A stretch of 64,000 nucleotides of DNA. It comes from Lysinibacillus sp. JNUCC-52. GTDB lineage: Bacteria; Bacillota; Bacilli; Bacillales_A; Planococcaceae. The notes under the pieces are model-generated. The model was not told the DNA's origin. It did no database searches and worked only from the letters and a program-made list of their open reading frames with translations. Shown here piece by piece: positions 34,524 to 46,586 of the stretch (its first letter is position 1; every line of letters starts with the position of its first letter). The stretch covers positions 3,504,001 to 3,568,000 of the forward strand of contig NZ_CP065546.1 of assembly GCF_015999545.1 (NCBI RefSeq), given 5' to 3'. The position numbers were made by a program, and so were the translations under genes.

Positions 34524-35576
34524 ATGACAACACTTTTTAATGATACACTTCTACGTGCTGCACGCGGAGAAAGGACTGAGCATACTCCAGTCTGGTATAT
34601 GCGACAGGCAGGTCGTTCTCAACCAGAATATCGTGCAATTAAAGAAAAATATTCATTAGAGGAAATTACACATCAACCTGAGCTTTGTGCGTATGTAACA
34701 CGTTTACCGGTCGAAAACTATAATGTGGATGCAGCGATTTTATATAAAGATATCGTAACGCCTCTTCCAGGTATCGGTATTGATGTAAAAATTAAAGCTG
34801 GTGTAGGTCCAGTTATTTCAAACCCAATTCGCACAGTATCAGATGTAGAAAAATTAGGTGAGTTCAACGCAAAGGAACATACACCATTCGTTTTAGAAAC
34901 AATAAAAATATTATCAGAAGAACAGCTTAATGTGCCATTAATAGGTTTTGCAGGAGCACCGTTCACATTAGCGAGCTATATGATTGAAGGCGGACCTTCT
35001 AAAAACTATAATAAAACCAAATCATTTATGGTATCGGAACCAAAGGCATGGTTTGCATTAATGGACAAATTAGCAGACATGATTATTGCGGACGTTTCGG
35101 CGCAAGTGGAAGCGGGGGCAAAAGCGATACAAGTATTTGACTCATGGGTAGGAGCCTTAAGTGTTGAAGATTATCGTGTGTTCATTAAACCTGTTATGAC
35201 TCGTATTTTTGGTGAGTTAAAAAAAGAAAATGTACCGCTTATTCAATTTGGAGTTGGCGCAAGCCATTTAGTAAAAGAGTGGCATGATTTACCGATTGAC
35301 GTTGTGGGCTTAGATTGGCGATTACCAATTAAAGACGCACGTGCAAAAGGAATTACAAAGCCCGTACAAGGAAACCTAGACCCTTCATTATTACTTGCTG
35401 ATTGGTCAGTAATAGAAAAACGAACAAAAGATATTATCGATCAAGGTTTAGAAGTACCAGGTCATATCTTTAATTTAGGCCATGGTGTATTCCCAGAAGT
35501 TGATCCAGCAGTATTGAAACGTTTAACAACACTTATTCATGAATACAGTGCACAACAAATTCAAGCACGTTCTTAA
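34524..35576 (+). CDS. hemE: uroporphyrinogen decarboxylase
   Basis: A 350-residue HemE: N-terminal signature [34 protein letters not shown], second signature [17 protein letters not shown], and a C-terminal [12 protein letters not shown] with [15 protein letters not shown]. It converts uroporphyrinogen III to coproporphyrinogen III. First gene of hemE-hemH-hemY. GAGGGGAAGG precedes the ATG. The 108-base gap to hemH contains a small hairpin (CAATTACAC/GTGTAATTG near 35602-35632) that could attenuate or process the transcript. Confidence 0.97.
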   Translation: MTTLFNDTLLRAARGERTEHTPVWYMRQAGRSQPEYRAIKEKYSLEEITHQPELCAYVTRLPVENYNVDAAILYKDIVTPLPGIGIDVKIKAGVGPVISNPIRTVSDVEKLGEFNAKEHTPFVLETIKILSEEQLNVPLIGFAGAPFTLASYMIEGGPSKNYNKTKSFMVSEPKAWFALMDKLADMIIADVSAQVEAGAKAIQVFDSWVGALSVEDYRVFIKPVMTRIFGELKKENVPLIQFGVGASHLVKEWHDLPIDVVGLDWRLPIKDARAKGITKPVQGNLDPSLLLADWSVIEKRTKDIIDQGLEVPGHIFNLGHGVFPEVDPAVLKRLTTLIHEYSAQQIQARS

Positions 35577-35695
35577 AATAAGCAAAAGAGCAGATTAAAT
35601 GACGCAATTACACTATTTTTTGGTGTAATTGTTGTTGACGTACAGAAATCATACAAAAAATATAGTTAAACTATTATTTAGAGGTGAAAAGGTTT

Positions 35696-36616
35696 ATGAA
35701 AAAAGTTAAAGGTTTATTAGTAATGGCATATGGTACACCCTATAAAGAAGAAGATATTGAATCCTACTATACACATATTCGTCACGGACGTAGACCATCT
35801 GACGAGCATTTAGAAGATTTACGCAGTCGCTATGAGGCAATCGGTGGTTTATCGCCACTGGCAGCTGCAACAGAAGCGCAGGCGGAAGCTTTATGTGCAC
35901 GTTTAAATGAAGTGCAAGATGAGGTTGAGTACAAACTATTTATCGGCTTAAAGCATATCCATCCATTCATTGAGGATGCTGTTGAGGAAATGGTTGCAGC
36001 AGGTATTACGGAAGCAGTTTCTATCGTGTTAGCTCCTCACTTTTCGACTTTCTCTATTAAATCTTATAATGGTCGTGCAGAAGAAACAGCAGGTGATCGC
36101 CTGAAAATTACATCTGTTGAATCTTGGTATGATGAGCCGAAGTTTATTGAGTATTGGAAAATTAAAGTGAATGAAGCGTTTGATTCGATGACTGAAGAAG
36201 AACGTGAAAAGGCATGTCTAATCGTTTCAGCACACTCACTGCCTGTGAAAATTAAAGAAATGGGCGATCCATACGAAGACCAATTAATTGAAACTGCTCG
36301 ATTAATTCAAGAAGCAACGGGCGTGAAAAATGTAAAAGTAGGCTGGCAATCAGCTGGTCAAACACCAGAGCCATGGTTTGGTCCAGACGTTCAGGATTTA
36401 ACACGTGATCTTTATGAGCAAAATGGTTATCGTTCATTTGTTTACACACCAGTAGGCTTTGTAACAGAACATTTAGAGGTACTTTACGATAACGATTATG
36501 AATGTAAAGTGGTTTGTGATGAATTAGGTGCTAACTATTATCGCCCAGCAATGCCTAATACACATCCGTTATTTATCGATGCTATGGTAGACGCCATTCA
36601 TAAAAAATTAAGCTAA
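35696..36616 (+). CDS. hemH: coproporphyrin ferrochelatase
   Basis: A 306-residue ferrochelatase (CpfC): N-terminal [20 protein letters not shown], the catalytic His region [19 protein letters not shown], and [20 protein letters not shown]. In Gram-positive bacteria it inserts Fe2+ into coproporphyrin III. The ATG at 35696 has GAGGTG nine bases upstream; a GTG at 35684 lies within that site. It is followed after 17 bases by hemY. Confidence 0.96.
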   Translation: MKKVKGLLVMAYGTPYKEEDIESYYTHIRHGRRPSDEHLEDLRSRYEAIGGLSPLAAATEAQAEALCARLNEVQDEVEYKLFIGLKHIHPFIEDAVEEMVAAGITEAVSIVLAPHFSTFSIKSYNGRAEETAGDRLKITSVESWYDEPKFIEYWKIKVNEAFDSMTEEEREKACLIVSAHSLPVKIKEMGDPYEDQLIETARLIQEATGVKNVKVGWQSAGQTPEPWFGPDVQDLTRDLYEQNGYRSFVYTPVGFVTEHLEVLYDNDYECKVVCDELGANYYRPAMPNTHPLFIDAMVDAIHKKLS

Positions 36617-36633
36617 GCGAAAAGAAAGTGATG

Positions 36634-38061
36634 ATGTTGGTGACTCAAAAAAGACGAAAGGTAGTTGTTGTTGGCGGCGGCATTACAGGCCTCACAGCTG
36701 CGTTCTATATGCAAAAACAAGCGCGTGCAAAAGGATTGCCGGTAGATATCGTACTTGTCGAGTCGTCATTACGTCTTGGCGGGAAAATCCAAACGCTTAG
36801 AAAAGATGGCTTTATTATCGAGCGTGGGCCAGAATCCTTTTTCGATCGCGAAAATCATGTCCAGGCACTTGCAAAGGATTTAAATATTGAAGATAAGATG
36901 ATAACTGGAGATTCGGGTCCAACCTATATAGCTGTTGGCAGTAAATTATATCCGATTCCGAGCAATCTGATGTCTGGAGCAACGCCACATATCTCGTCAT
37001 TCATTACATCAGGATTATTTTCACTCAGCGGTAAAATTCGTGCAGCGGGAGATTTTGTCCTCCCGCGTTCTGCACGGGATGACGACCAGCCAATAGGTGA
37101 GTTTTTTCGAAGAAGATTTGGCGCAGAGGTTGTAGAAAATCTTGTAGAACCTTTACTTGCAGGTACATTCGCAGGGGATATTGAGCAGCTAAGCATGAGA
37201 TCTACATTCCCGCAGCTCTACGAATTAGAGCAAAAGTATCGCAGCTTGCTTTTCGGTATGAAACAGTCGGGTACAAATTTTTTAAGTTACAATCGGATAG
37301 CAAAGGATAAGGGGATTTTTCAAACATTTGAAAATGGCCTTGAAACGCTAATCGAAAAACTAGAAGACTCTCTACTTCCAGGGACAGTTATGAAGGGTGT
37401 TAAAGTAGAGCAAATTGACCATAGCAAAGATGGCACTGTGCAGGTCGTATTAAATAATTTTTCGCATATAACAGCTGACGCGGTTATTATTGCAACACCA
37501 TATAATGTTGCGCAAATGATGTTTAGTAATCACCAACTTTTAACAGAGTTAAATACAATGAAAGCCGCAACAATTGCGACCGTGACGATGGCATTTAAAA
37601 AAGAGCAGTTAGGTGACTTAGATGCACTGTCGTTTTTTGTCTCTCGAAATAGTGATTTTTCAATAACATCTTGTACATGGATTAATCGTAAATGGCCTAA
37701 TACTACTCCTGAGGACTATGTATTATTACGTAGCTATATTGGTCGTGTAGGTGACGAAACGATTGTTGCCCTATCTGATTCAGAGATTGAAAAAACAGTA
37801 TTACAAGACTTAAAGAATACAATAGGAATAGATGGGGAGCCTGTGACGACGGTTGTTTCTCGTTGGAAAAATGCTATGCCACAATATACTGTAGGACATG
37901 AGGCAAAAATTGATCGGGTGAAGGAAGAACTTTATGAACACTTCCCGACAGTCAAACTTGCTGGCAGCTCCTTTGAAGGGATTTCAATTCCTGAATGTGT
38001 AGAACAAGGGCGCAAAGTTGCAAATGAAATTTTAAGCGAAATGTTTATACAGGAAGATTAA
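36634..38061 (+). CDS. hemY: coproporphyrinogen III oxidase (HemY/CgoX)
   Basis: A 475-residue flavoprotein with an N-terminal FAD site (KVVVVGGGITGLTAAFYMQK), RLGGKIQTLRKDGFIIERGP, and C-terminal VKLAGSSFEGISIPECVEQG. In Gram-positive bacteria this enzyme oxidises coproporphyrinogen III to coproporphyrin III, the substrate of the adjacent hemH product. Consecutive in-frame GTG, ATG and ATG at 36628-36636 make the exact start uncertain; I prefer the second ATG at 36634. Last of the hem operon, with a terminator immediately after. Confidence 0.95.
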   Translation: MLVTQKRRKVVVVGGGITGLTAAFYMQKQARAKGLPVDIVLVESSLRLGGKIQTLRKDGFIIERGPESFFDRENHVQALAKDLNIEDKMITGDSGPTYIAVGSKLYPIPSNLMSGATPHISSFITSGLFSLSGKIRAAGDFVLPRSARDDDQPIGEFFRRRFGAEVVENLVEPLLAGTFAGDIEQLSMRSTFPQLYELEQKYRSLLFGMKQSGTNFLSYNRIAKDKGIFQTFENGLETLIEKLEDSLLPGTVMKGVKVEQIDHSKDGTVQVVLNNFSHITADAVIIATPYNVAQMMFSNHQLLTELNTMKAATIATVTMAFKKEQLGDLDALSFFVSRNSDFSITSCTWINRKWPNTTPEDYVLLRSYIGRVGDETIVALSDSEIEKTVLQDLKNTIGIDGEPVTTVVSRWKNAMPQYTVGHEAKIDRVKEELYEHFPTVKLAGSSFEGISIPECVEQGRKVANEILSEMFIQED

Positions 38062-38098
38062 AAAAAGTAGTACAAAATTTAATTTGTACTACTTTTTT
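38061..38098. terminator. bidirectional terminator after hemY
   Basis: A perfect 16-bp stem AAAAAAGTAGTACAAA / TTTGTACTACTTTTTT with loop ATTTAA. It may also serve the convergent collagen-like gene. Confidence 0.88.
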
Positions 38099-38176
38099 AT
38101 TTGATTTAAGTTTATCCATAGTGGAATGCATTAATGTATAAAGGTTAAATCTCTTAATTGAATAGATAACTAACAA

Positions 38177-40780
<2,604 letters not shown>

Positions 40781-40982
40781 TTATTCACCTCCTCTCTCAA
40801 GTATCCTATTCATAAAAATGATAGAGGAGGTGGACGGTTAACTACTTTTACTGTTTATTTGATAATTTGTAAAACCTATATTATTTATTATTAAATTTAT
40901 TTACCGAAGGGGGAGGGCGATAAGATTGATAGATGGAAGGTAACACTTTTACAAGAATTTAAATCCTTTTATAAAAGGTAAA

Positions 40983-42068
40983 TTAAAGTTTATCGTTGTT
41001 GTTTTTTAACAAACGATCGAAGTAGCTTTTATTGTGTAAGATTTTTGGATCATTGGGTAAGTAGACACGTGCTAATTCATTATGGGTGTTAGCTAATTCG
41101 TATTGTTGTAATCGGTCATAGAGAACGCAAAGTTGTAAATGGGGTAACCAAGTAGTAAAGGTTTTATTTTGGAAAGGGGCATTTGGTTTAGGTTTTATTG
41201 TGAGTGCTTGTTCATACCAAAAAATGGCCTCATGATTTTTTGCCTGTTCTATAAAGTGATGACCAAGCCTGCAGCATGCTTCAGGGCGCGGGGTGTCATA
41301 TTCGAAGCTTCTTAAAATAGAACTTACGTTATTTTCCTTATCATTTAATTTCGTATAGCAATCAGCTAGTTTAAAACAGGCATTAATATTATCTTCTACC
41401 CAGCCTTGTTTAGATGTGAGAAAAAGCTCATAGTAAAATATTGCATCTTCAATTTCATTGTGATCCAGTAATTCATTGGCATAATAAAATGTGTCACGTG
41501 GTGATAGAGGTTCCCCTGATTGAAGGAGTTTCTTGTAAATAGTAATATTGCGCTGGTGATCGTGCTGAAGTGGTAAATGGCTTACTGCAACATCACTTTC
41601 AATCAGAGTACCACTAACCTCTAAATATTCGTGTACCGCCCCTATCCATCGAAATTGTTTCTCCCTTCTGACTAATCGATTTCTTCTTATAAGAGAGCTA
41701 ACATTACCTTCGTTATCAAAGCTTAAATGATAATTCATCGAGACGGCATCGATATTAGGAGTTAAAGATTCCTTTAGCACTTTAAATTTTTCTTGATCTT
41801 CAGCCATTAAAACATCATCTGCATCTAACCAAAAAATGTAATCGCAAGTTGCTTGTTGAAAGGAAAAATTACGTGCATCGGCAAAATGGTGAATCCACTT
41901 AAAATCAAAAATCCGATCTGTAAACTGTTTAACAATTTCCTTTGTCTTGTCAGTGGAGCCTGTGTCCACTATATTTATTTCATCAACTAAATCACTTACT
42001 GATTCAAGGCATCTGGCGATAACATCCTCTTCGTTTTTCACAATCATACATAAACTTATCGTTACCAT
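40983..42068 (-). CDS. family 2 glycosyltransferase with C-terminal TPR-like repeats
   Basis: A 361-residue protein with an N-terminal GT-A domain (VTISLCMIVKNEEDVIARCL; NIVDTGSTDKT; DYIFWLDADDV with the DxD-type metal site). From about 200 onward helical TPR-like units follow (FYYANELLDHNEIEDAIFYY; CFKLADCYTKLNDKE; HFIEQAKNHEAIFWYEQAL). The same layout is found in SunS-type and exosporium-associated glycosyltransferases. It lies just upstream of the collagen-like gene on the same strand, so I infer that it glycosylates that protein's Thr residues. GAAAGGAGG lies before the ATG at 42068; an in-frame start 18 bases upstream lies within or before that site. Confidence 0.88.
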   Translation of the reverse strand: MVTISLCMIVKNEEDVIARCLESVSDLVDEINIVDTGSTDKTKEIVKQFTDRIFDFKWIHHFADARNFSFQQATCDYIFWLDADDVLMAEDQEKFKVLKESLTPNIDAVSMNYHLSFDNEGNVSSLIRRNRLVRREKQFRWIGAVHEYLEVSGTLIESDVAVSHLPLQHDHQRNITIYKKLLQSGEPLSPRDTFYYANELLDHNEIEDAIFYYELFLTSKQGWVEDNINACFKLADCYTKLNDKENNVSSILRSFEYDTPRPEACCRLGHHFIEQAKNHEAIFWYEQALTIKPKPNAPFQNKTFTTWLPHLQLCVLYDRLQQYELANTHNELARVYLPNDPKILHNKSYFDRLLKNNNDKL

Positions 42069-42197
42069 ATTGATTCCTCCTTTCAATAATCTTTGTAGTA
42101 TATGTAAAGTTAGTTTTTTTGCGAGGCAAATTGACCTTTCTTATTACGTTAAAGCACTGTTATCACTTGGGAATTTGTCATAAATTTACCTTTCAAG

Positions 42198-42230
42198 TTT
42201 CACGCAGATTTCACAAATGTAAAGTATAGT
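42198..42230 (+). promoter_or_regulatory. direct repeat plus -10 box: candidate response-regulator site
   Basis: TTTCAC at 42198-42203 and again at 42209-42214 (11-base period), with a TTTCAA at 42191-42196, followed ten bases later by TATAGT (42225-42230). OmpR-family regulators bind such 11-bp direct repeats in place of a -35 box. The operon downstream encodes one, suggesting autoregulation. Confidence 0.4.
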
Positions 42231-42251
42231 TAAAGGGCAGAGGTGATGATT

Positions 42252-43214
42252 ATGAAAAAATGGGCATTCTTCATTTTTTCTTTTATACAAGTTATTTGGT
42301 TGGCGGGATGTACCGAGAAATCTTTTGAGCCACTTGACCGTAATCAGAGTTTTATTGCATCGCTCAACATACAAGAGCCTTCACTAGATTTTATTGATGA
42401 GCTGGGGAACGTAATTGCAACATGGTCATTCGATAAAGCATATACGGGCGCATTATTACTAGATAATGACCGAATATTATTATATGGGCATCAATTAGAT
42501 GAAATCGTTGTCTATACACTTTCAACGGGTAAAAAGCTTTATTCCAAAAAAGTAGAGCTAGGTACGACAAATGTGTACTATGATCCAAATGTTAAACAAT
42601 TTTTTATAACGAATAGTAAGATGAACACAGTGACAAGCTTTGATGTGGAAGGAAATAAGTTGGCATCACAGCAACTTGGTAACTACCCGATGTCGATGGC
42701 TACTTACAAAGATAAGCTCTATGTAGTCAATTATAAAGATACGAAATTATCAGTATTATCCATTAAAGATTTAACAATAGAACAGGAATGGCCAATAGGA
42801 AAATCATCACATGGCATTGTCATCGTTGAGGAGACAAATGAGCTTTGGGTTGGCGGGCATGGTGAAGGAAGCAAGCCGAATAGTTCAGTAAAGCGATTTG
42901 ATCTTGGGACGGGTACTGTGCGTGGCAATATAGAAATGCCTTTAATGCCAGTAGGTTTAACAAAGACGAAAGATAAAGTGTTAGTCGTTAGCCACGGTCA
43001 TAATGAATTATATGTTGTTGATTTTAAAGGAAATGTTTTATGGGAAAAAGAAGTAGGAGCAAATCCATTTGTTGTGAATCAGTTTAAGGACTATATTGTT
43101 GTAGCTGGTTATGATGACCATACATTATATTTTATAAAAGATGGTCAAGTACAAAAAACAGTTGATGTTGGCAAAGGTGCATTTCAGCTGTTAGTAAGGG
43201 AGGAAGAAAAGTGA
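42252..43214 (+). CDS. YncE-like beta-propeller lipoprotein
   Basis: A 320-residue exported lipoprotein: signal peptide MKKWAFFIFSFIQVIWLAGC with the lipid Cys at 20. The rest is built of repeated WD/YVTN-like blades (KLYVVNYKDTKLSVLSIKDL; NELWVGGHGEGS; YVVDFKGNVLWEKEVG; YIVVAGYDDHTLYFIKDGQV). Such secreted propellers bind ligands or partner proteins; the ligand is unknown. The ATG at 42252 follows AGAGGTG by six bases. Its stop overlaps the GTG start of the response regulator, so all four genes to 45768 form an operon. Confidence 0.85.
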   Translation: MKKWAFFIFSFIQVIWLAGCTEKSFEPLDRNQSFIASLNIQEPSLDFIDELGNVIATWSFDKAYTGALLLDNDRILLYGHQLDEIVVYTLSTGKKLYSKKVELGTTNVYYDPNVKQFFITNSKMNTVTSFDVEGNKLASQQLGNYPMSMATYKDKLYVVNYKDTKLSVLSIKDLTIEQEWPIGKSSHGIVIVEETNELWVGGHGEGSKPNSSVKRFDLGTGTVRGNIEMPLMPVGLTKTKDKVLVVSHGHNELYVVDFKGNVLWEKEVGANPFVVNQFKDYIVVAGYDDHTLYFIKDGQVQKTVDVGKGAFQLLVREEEK

Positions 43215-43894
43215 CAACGGTATTAATTGTTGATGATGAGCAAGATATGCGTAATTTAATCGAGATGATGCTCAATAACTCCAATTTCGAGACCTTTACA
43301 GCTGCATGTGGAACTGAGGCGTACGATATTATTGTTCGCGAACAAATTGACTTAGTTTTATTAGATGTGATGATGCCACATGAAGATGGCTTTGCGGTTT
43401 GTCAAAGTATTCGAGCAATGTCTAATGTGCCTGTCATTTTCTTAACGGCACGAGATGCTAATGAGGATAAAGTAAAAGGACTAACACTCGGTGGAGATGA
43501 TTATATCGTTAAACCGTTTACAAATGATGAACTAGTGGCACGAATGCATGCTGTTTTGAGAAGAAGTGGTACGAATATTGCAGATTTTGAGCAAAAATTT
43601 GTTGTCTTTGGGCCAATTAAATTAGATGAGATTGCACGTAAAGTTTCAGTGGAAGGGAAGGTTATTCCATTAACTTTAAAGGAATTCGAATTATTACACT
43701 TATTTATGAAAAATCCAGGAAATGCTTATTCTCGTGAGCAGTTGTTAGAGCGTATTTGGGATATTGATTATTTAGGTGGAACAAGAACGGTTGATACTCA
43801 TATTAAAACTTTGCGATTAAAGCTTGGAAAGGAAGCGGCAGGGTATATACAAACCGTCTGGGGAGTAGGCTACCGCTTTGATCCAGGCGAATGA
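43211..43894 (+). CDS. OmpR-family response regulator
   Basis: A 227-residue regulator. The receiver domain has the phospho-acceptor Asp52 in LVLLDVMMPHEDG, the acidic pair DDE near 8-10 and VKPFTNDEL with the conserved Lys. The C-terminal winged helix ends TVDTHIKTLRLKLGKEA...VWGVGYRF. GTG start at 43211 with GGGAGGAAG upstream. It overlaps both neighbours by four bases, with the cognate kinase next. Confidence 0.94.
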   Translation: MTTVLIVDDEQDMRNLIEMMLNNSNFETFTAACGTEAYDIIVREQIDLVLLDVMMPHEDGFAVCQSIRAMSNVPVIFLTARDANEDKVKGLTLGGDDYIVKPFTNDELVARMHAVLRRSGTNIADFEQKFVVFGPIKLDEIARKVSVEGKVIPLTLKEFELLHLFMKNPGNAYSREQLLERIWDIDYLGGTRTVDTHIKTLRLKLGKEAAGYIQTVWGVGYRFDPGE

Positions 43895-45279
43895 AAAAGA
43901 TTTCTACACGTATTTGGCTTTTGATTTTTGCATTTTTGATAATCACAGTTGTTTTTATGTATGTACTGACTGATTTTTTATATGAACAGCTTTATGTGGA
44001 AGATACAGAAAGCAATATGATTGAAATCGGGACAAAGCTACAAACAATGTATACGAGTGGTAAAGTTACAGACGAATTTATTGCTAATATTGAACATTAT
44101 AATGACTATTCCAATTTAAACATTTTTGCTGTTAGAAATCCTCGTGAACTGAGTGCCTGTGTTCCGTTTGATATTGATTATGAAACATTGATAGGAGCTG
44201 ATGAACGGCAGCAATTGCTAGAAGGGAAATATGTGCAAAAAATTGGCTATGAACCTCGTTTCGATCGACAGCTTATTTCAGTAGTCCTACCTTTAGTAGA
44301 TCAAAATAGGCTAGAGGGAATTATTTATATTTACTTCCCATTAGCCAAAATTAGTGAGTTAGCAAGTCAAGAAGTCATTTTTTTATTTTTGAGTGCATTT
44401 GTCTTTTTGATAGTGACTAGTTTTTTTGTCTATAAAGGTATTCAACATATTATGCGTCCATTAAGTGACTTACAAACGGCAGTAGAACAAATGTCTTATG
44501 GACAATATGCAACACGTGTCCCTGTCAAATCGAGTGATGAGATAGGGAAACTATCAAGCACTTTTAACGATATGGCGGAGGCAATTCAACGAGAGGATGA
44601 GGCGCAAAAGACTTTTTTAGCGACTGTCTCTCATGAATTGCGTACACCTATTAGCTATGTAAAAGGTTATAGTGAAGCAATGCAAAACGGTATTATTGCA
44701 GAAGAGCAACAAGAGGAAACCATTCAGTTAATCGTGCGTGAAGCAAATCGTATGGAACGTTTAACAAATGAGCTTCTTCAACTTGCTCGTATGGAAAATG
44801 AACAAAAGGACATCGCACTCTATCCGATACCACTTGCAGAGACATTACGAGAAGTTCAAAAAATTTTAACGCATCAAGCACAGAAAAAGAATATTACTTT
44901 GCACCTTGATGTAGATGATGAATTAATTGTTAAAGCCGATGAAGTGAAGCTAAAGCAAATTTTTATCAACATTATTGAAAATGCTATCAATTACTCCTAT
45001 GAGCAGTCGAAGGTTGACATTGTAGCAATTGAACACAACGGCAATGCGCTTATCATGATAGAAGATGAGGGGATAGGTATACCGCAGGAAGATTTATCTC
45101 ATGTCACAGAGCGTTTTTATCGTGTCAATAAAGCGCGCAGTCGAGTAGATGGTGGAAGTGGCCTAGGTCTATCCATTGTTGAACAATTATTAAAACAGTT
45201 ACAAGGCAAGTTAGAAATTGAAAGTGAAATAGACAAAGGCACAAAAGTAAAAATTTCGATGCCATTAATGGAGGAGTAA
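43891..45279 (+). CDS. sensor histidine kinase
   Basis: A 462-residue kinase with TM1 at 8-28, an extracellular sensor of about 130 residues (30-161), TM2 at 162-181, HAMP at about 183-235, HisKA with His248 (TFLATVSHELRTPISYV), and HATPase with NIIENAINYS, DEGIGIP and SGLGLSI. It likely phosphorylates the regulator encoded just upstream. The two flanking lipoproteins (beta-propeller and YtkA-like) are exposed on the same side of the membrane as its sensor and may take part in signalling; this is inference. Confidence 0.93.
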   Translation: MKKISTRIWLLIFAFLIITVVFMYVLTDFLYEQLYVEDTESNMIEIGTKLQTMYTSGKVTDEFIANIEHYNDYSNLNIFAVRNPRELSACVPFDIDYETLIGADERQQLLEGKYVQKIGYEPRFDRQLISVVLPLVDQNRLEGIIYIYFPLAKISELASQEVIFLFLSAFVFLIVTSFFVYKGIQHIMRPLSDLQTAVEQMSYGQYATRVPVKSSDEIGKLSSTFNDMAEAIQREDEAQKTFLATVSHELRTPISYVKGYSEAMQNGIIAEEQQEETIQLIVREANRMERLTNELLQLARMENEQKDIALYPIPLAETLREVQKILTHQAQKKNITLHLDVDDELIVKADEVKLKQIFINIIENAINYSYEQSKVDIVAIEHNGNALIMIEDEGIGIPQEDLSHVTERFYRVNKARSRVDGGSGLGLSIVEQLLKQLQGKLEIESEIDKGTKVKISMPLMEE

Positions 45280-45282
45280 AAC

Positions 45283-45768
45283 ATGAAGAAGTGGTTATTT
45301 ACATTGATAGCTGTACCAGCATTATTAGTAGGTTGTGGAGAAAAGGAAGAACCTGCAACATCTTCTGCATTGGAAGAGCCTCAAATGTTGGAGGTGGAAA
45401 TTTTAACGCCAAAAGAAGTAGCGATAAATGCTCCTATTGAACTTGCTGCACATGTAATTCAAGGTGAAAAAAATATTGATGATGCAATAGTCGAATTTGA
45501 AGTGTGGGAATCAGGTAAACGCGATGAAGGACAAATGCTTGAAGGAACATTAGAGAAAGATGGCGTCTATAAAGCCCAAACTACATTTGATCATGATGGT
45601 GTTTACTTTATGTTTGCCCATACTACTGCGAATGGTATTCATAATATGCCGAAACAGCAAATTACGGCTGGAACACCTGATATGACACAAGTAATTAAAG
45701 AAGATGAAAAAGCTAATATGAACATGTCGGATCACGGTAAAGATTCATCAGAGGATTCAGAGCATTAA
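45283..45768 (+). CDS. FixH/YtkA-like domain lipoprotein
   Basis: A 161-residue lipoprotein: signal peptide with lipobox LVGC (Cys18), then a YtkA-like Ig-fold domain at about 37-130 (LEVEILTPKEVAINAPIELA; AIVEFEVWESGKRDEGQMLE; GVYFMFAHTTANGIHNMPKQ). An acidic, Met/His-containing tail (KANMNMSDHGKDSSEDSEH) could bind copper or another metal, but this is only suggestive. It starts four bases after the kinase stop with GGAGG before ATG, so it is the last gene of the operon. Confidence 0.82.
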   Translation: MKKWLFTLIAVPALLVGCGEKEEPATSSALEEPQMLEVEILTPKEVAINAPIELAAHVIQGEKNIDDAIVEFEVWESGKRDEGQMLEGTLEKDGVYKAQTTFDHDGVYFMFAHTTANGIHNMPKQQITAGTPDMTQVIKEDEKANMNMSDHGKDSSEDSEH

Positions 45769-45796
45769 TAAAATGAAAAAAATATTCAATAAATGC

Positions 45797-45825
45797 TTGC
45801 ATTATTTTTAAAATAGGAATATTAT
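45797..45825 (+). promoter_or_regulatory. promoter of the yhgD-type regulator gene
   Basis: TTGCAT (45797-45802) and TATTAT (45820-45825), spacer 17 bases. The operator-like sequence at 45826-45849 starts at the next base. Confidence 0.6.
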
Positions 45826-45849
45826 AATGACCAGATGACCGAAATGGTT
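45826..45849 (+). promoter_or_regulatory. operator-like sequence 1 (yhgD side)
   Basis: AATGACCAGATGACCGAAAT then GGTT, directly after the -10 box. It shares 17 of 24 positions with the sequence before yhgE (46537-46560) in the same orientation. Part of it also belongs to a larger inverted repeat (ATGACCAGA...TCTGGTCAT to 45859) that could act as a terminator. Confidence 0.55.
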
Positions 45850-45913
45850 TTCTGGTCATTTTAATTTCTGTGTACAAAAAATGTACATAACTTAACAGGA
45901 AAGGATGTCACAA

Positions 45914-46483
45914 ATGGATCGTAGGCAGGAAATTCTTGAAGCAGCTGCAAAATCATTTACGTTGTTTGGCTATAAGGCAACGACGATGGAACAAGTGGCG
46001 AAAATTGCTAATGTCGGTAAAGGAACGATTTATACATTCTTTGCAAATAAGGAAATTTTATTTCAAGAGATAGCGATGTCACTTGTACGTGAGATGAAGG
46101 CAGAAGCGGATGCAGTGTTGGATGTATCAGCTAGCTTCATGGATAATGCACATAATGCTTTAATGAAAATGCTACAGTTCCGTGAGAAGCATCTTTTATT
46201 TGCGAAGTTAATTGAGGAAGAAAAAGAATTACGTACGCCAGCAGTAAAACAAGTATTAATTCGTATTGAATCTGAAATATTATCGTATGTCGCAACGTTA
46301 ATTCAAAGACGTATTGATAAAGGTGAGATTCGAGATTGTGATGCAGAGTTAGTAAGTTATCTGTTGCTAAAGGCGTATTTAGCGTTCGTGGTAGATTGGC
46401 ATGAGCTACATGGCGACATGATTCCTGAAGAAAAGATACTAAATCTTTTCAAGGAAACGATCTTTCGAGGGCTAGTTCTTTAA
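45914..46483 (+). CDS. yhgD: TetR/AcrR-family regulator (YhgD-like)
   Basis: A 189-residue TetR-type protein. The N-terminal helix-turn-helix is seen in ILEAAAKSFTLFGYKATTME...IANVGKGTIYTFFANKEILF, and a helical ligand-binding C-terminal domain follows. It is immediately upstream of yhgE on the same strand, the order found in B. subtilis after hemY. Matching operator-like sequences before both genes suggest that it represses itself and yhgE. The ATG at 45914 is preferred because AGGAAAGG lies nine bases upstream; another ATG at 45905 is too close. Confidence 0.88.
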   Translation: MDRRQEILEAAAKSFTLFGYKATTMEQVAKIANVGKGTIYTFFANKEILFQEIAMSLVREMKAEADAVLDVSASFMDNAHNALMKMLQFREKHLLFAKLIEEEKELRTPAVKQVLIRIESEILSYVATLIQRRIDKGEIRDCDAELVSYLLLKAYLAFVVDWHELHGDMIPEEKILNLFKETIFRGLVL

Positions 46484-46536
46484 CAAAGAATCTACAAATT
46501 TTACGCACTGTGAAGTTTGTGATTTTTTTGCAGAAA

Positions 46537-46560
46537 AATGACCAATTGACGATTACGGTC
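46537..46560 (+). promoter_or_regulatory. operator-like sequence 2 (yhgE side)
   Basis: AATGACCAATTGACGATTAC then GGTC, matching the yhgD-side sequence in 17 of 24 positions. It contains AATTGAC-(7)-GTCAATT, a perfect inverted repeat running to 46564. It lies just before the yhgE ribosome site. Confidence 0.55.
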
Positions 46561-46586
46561 AATTAGTATAGGAGTGAGAGAAAAAT

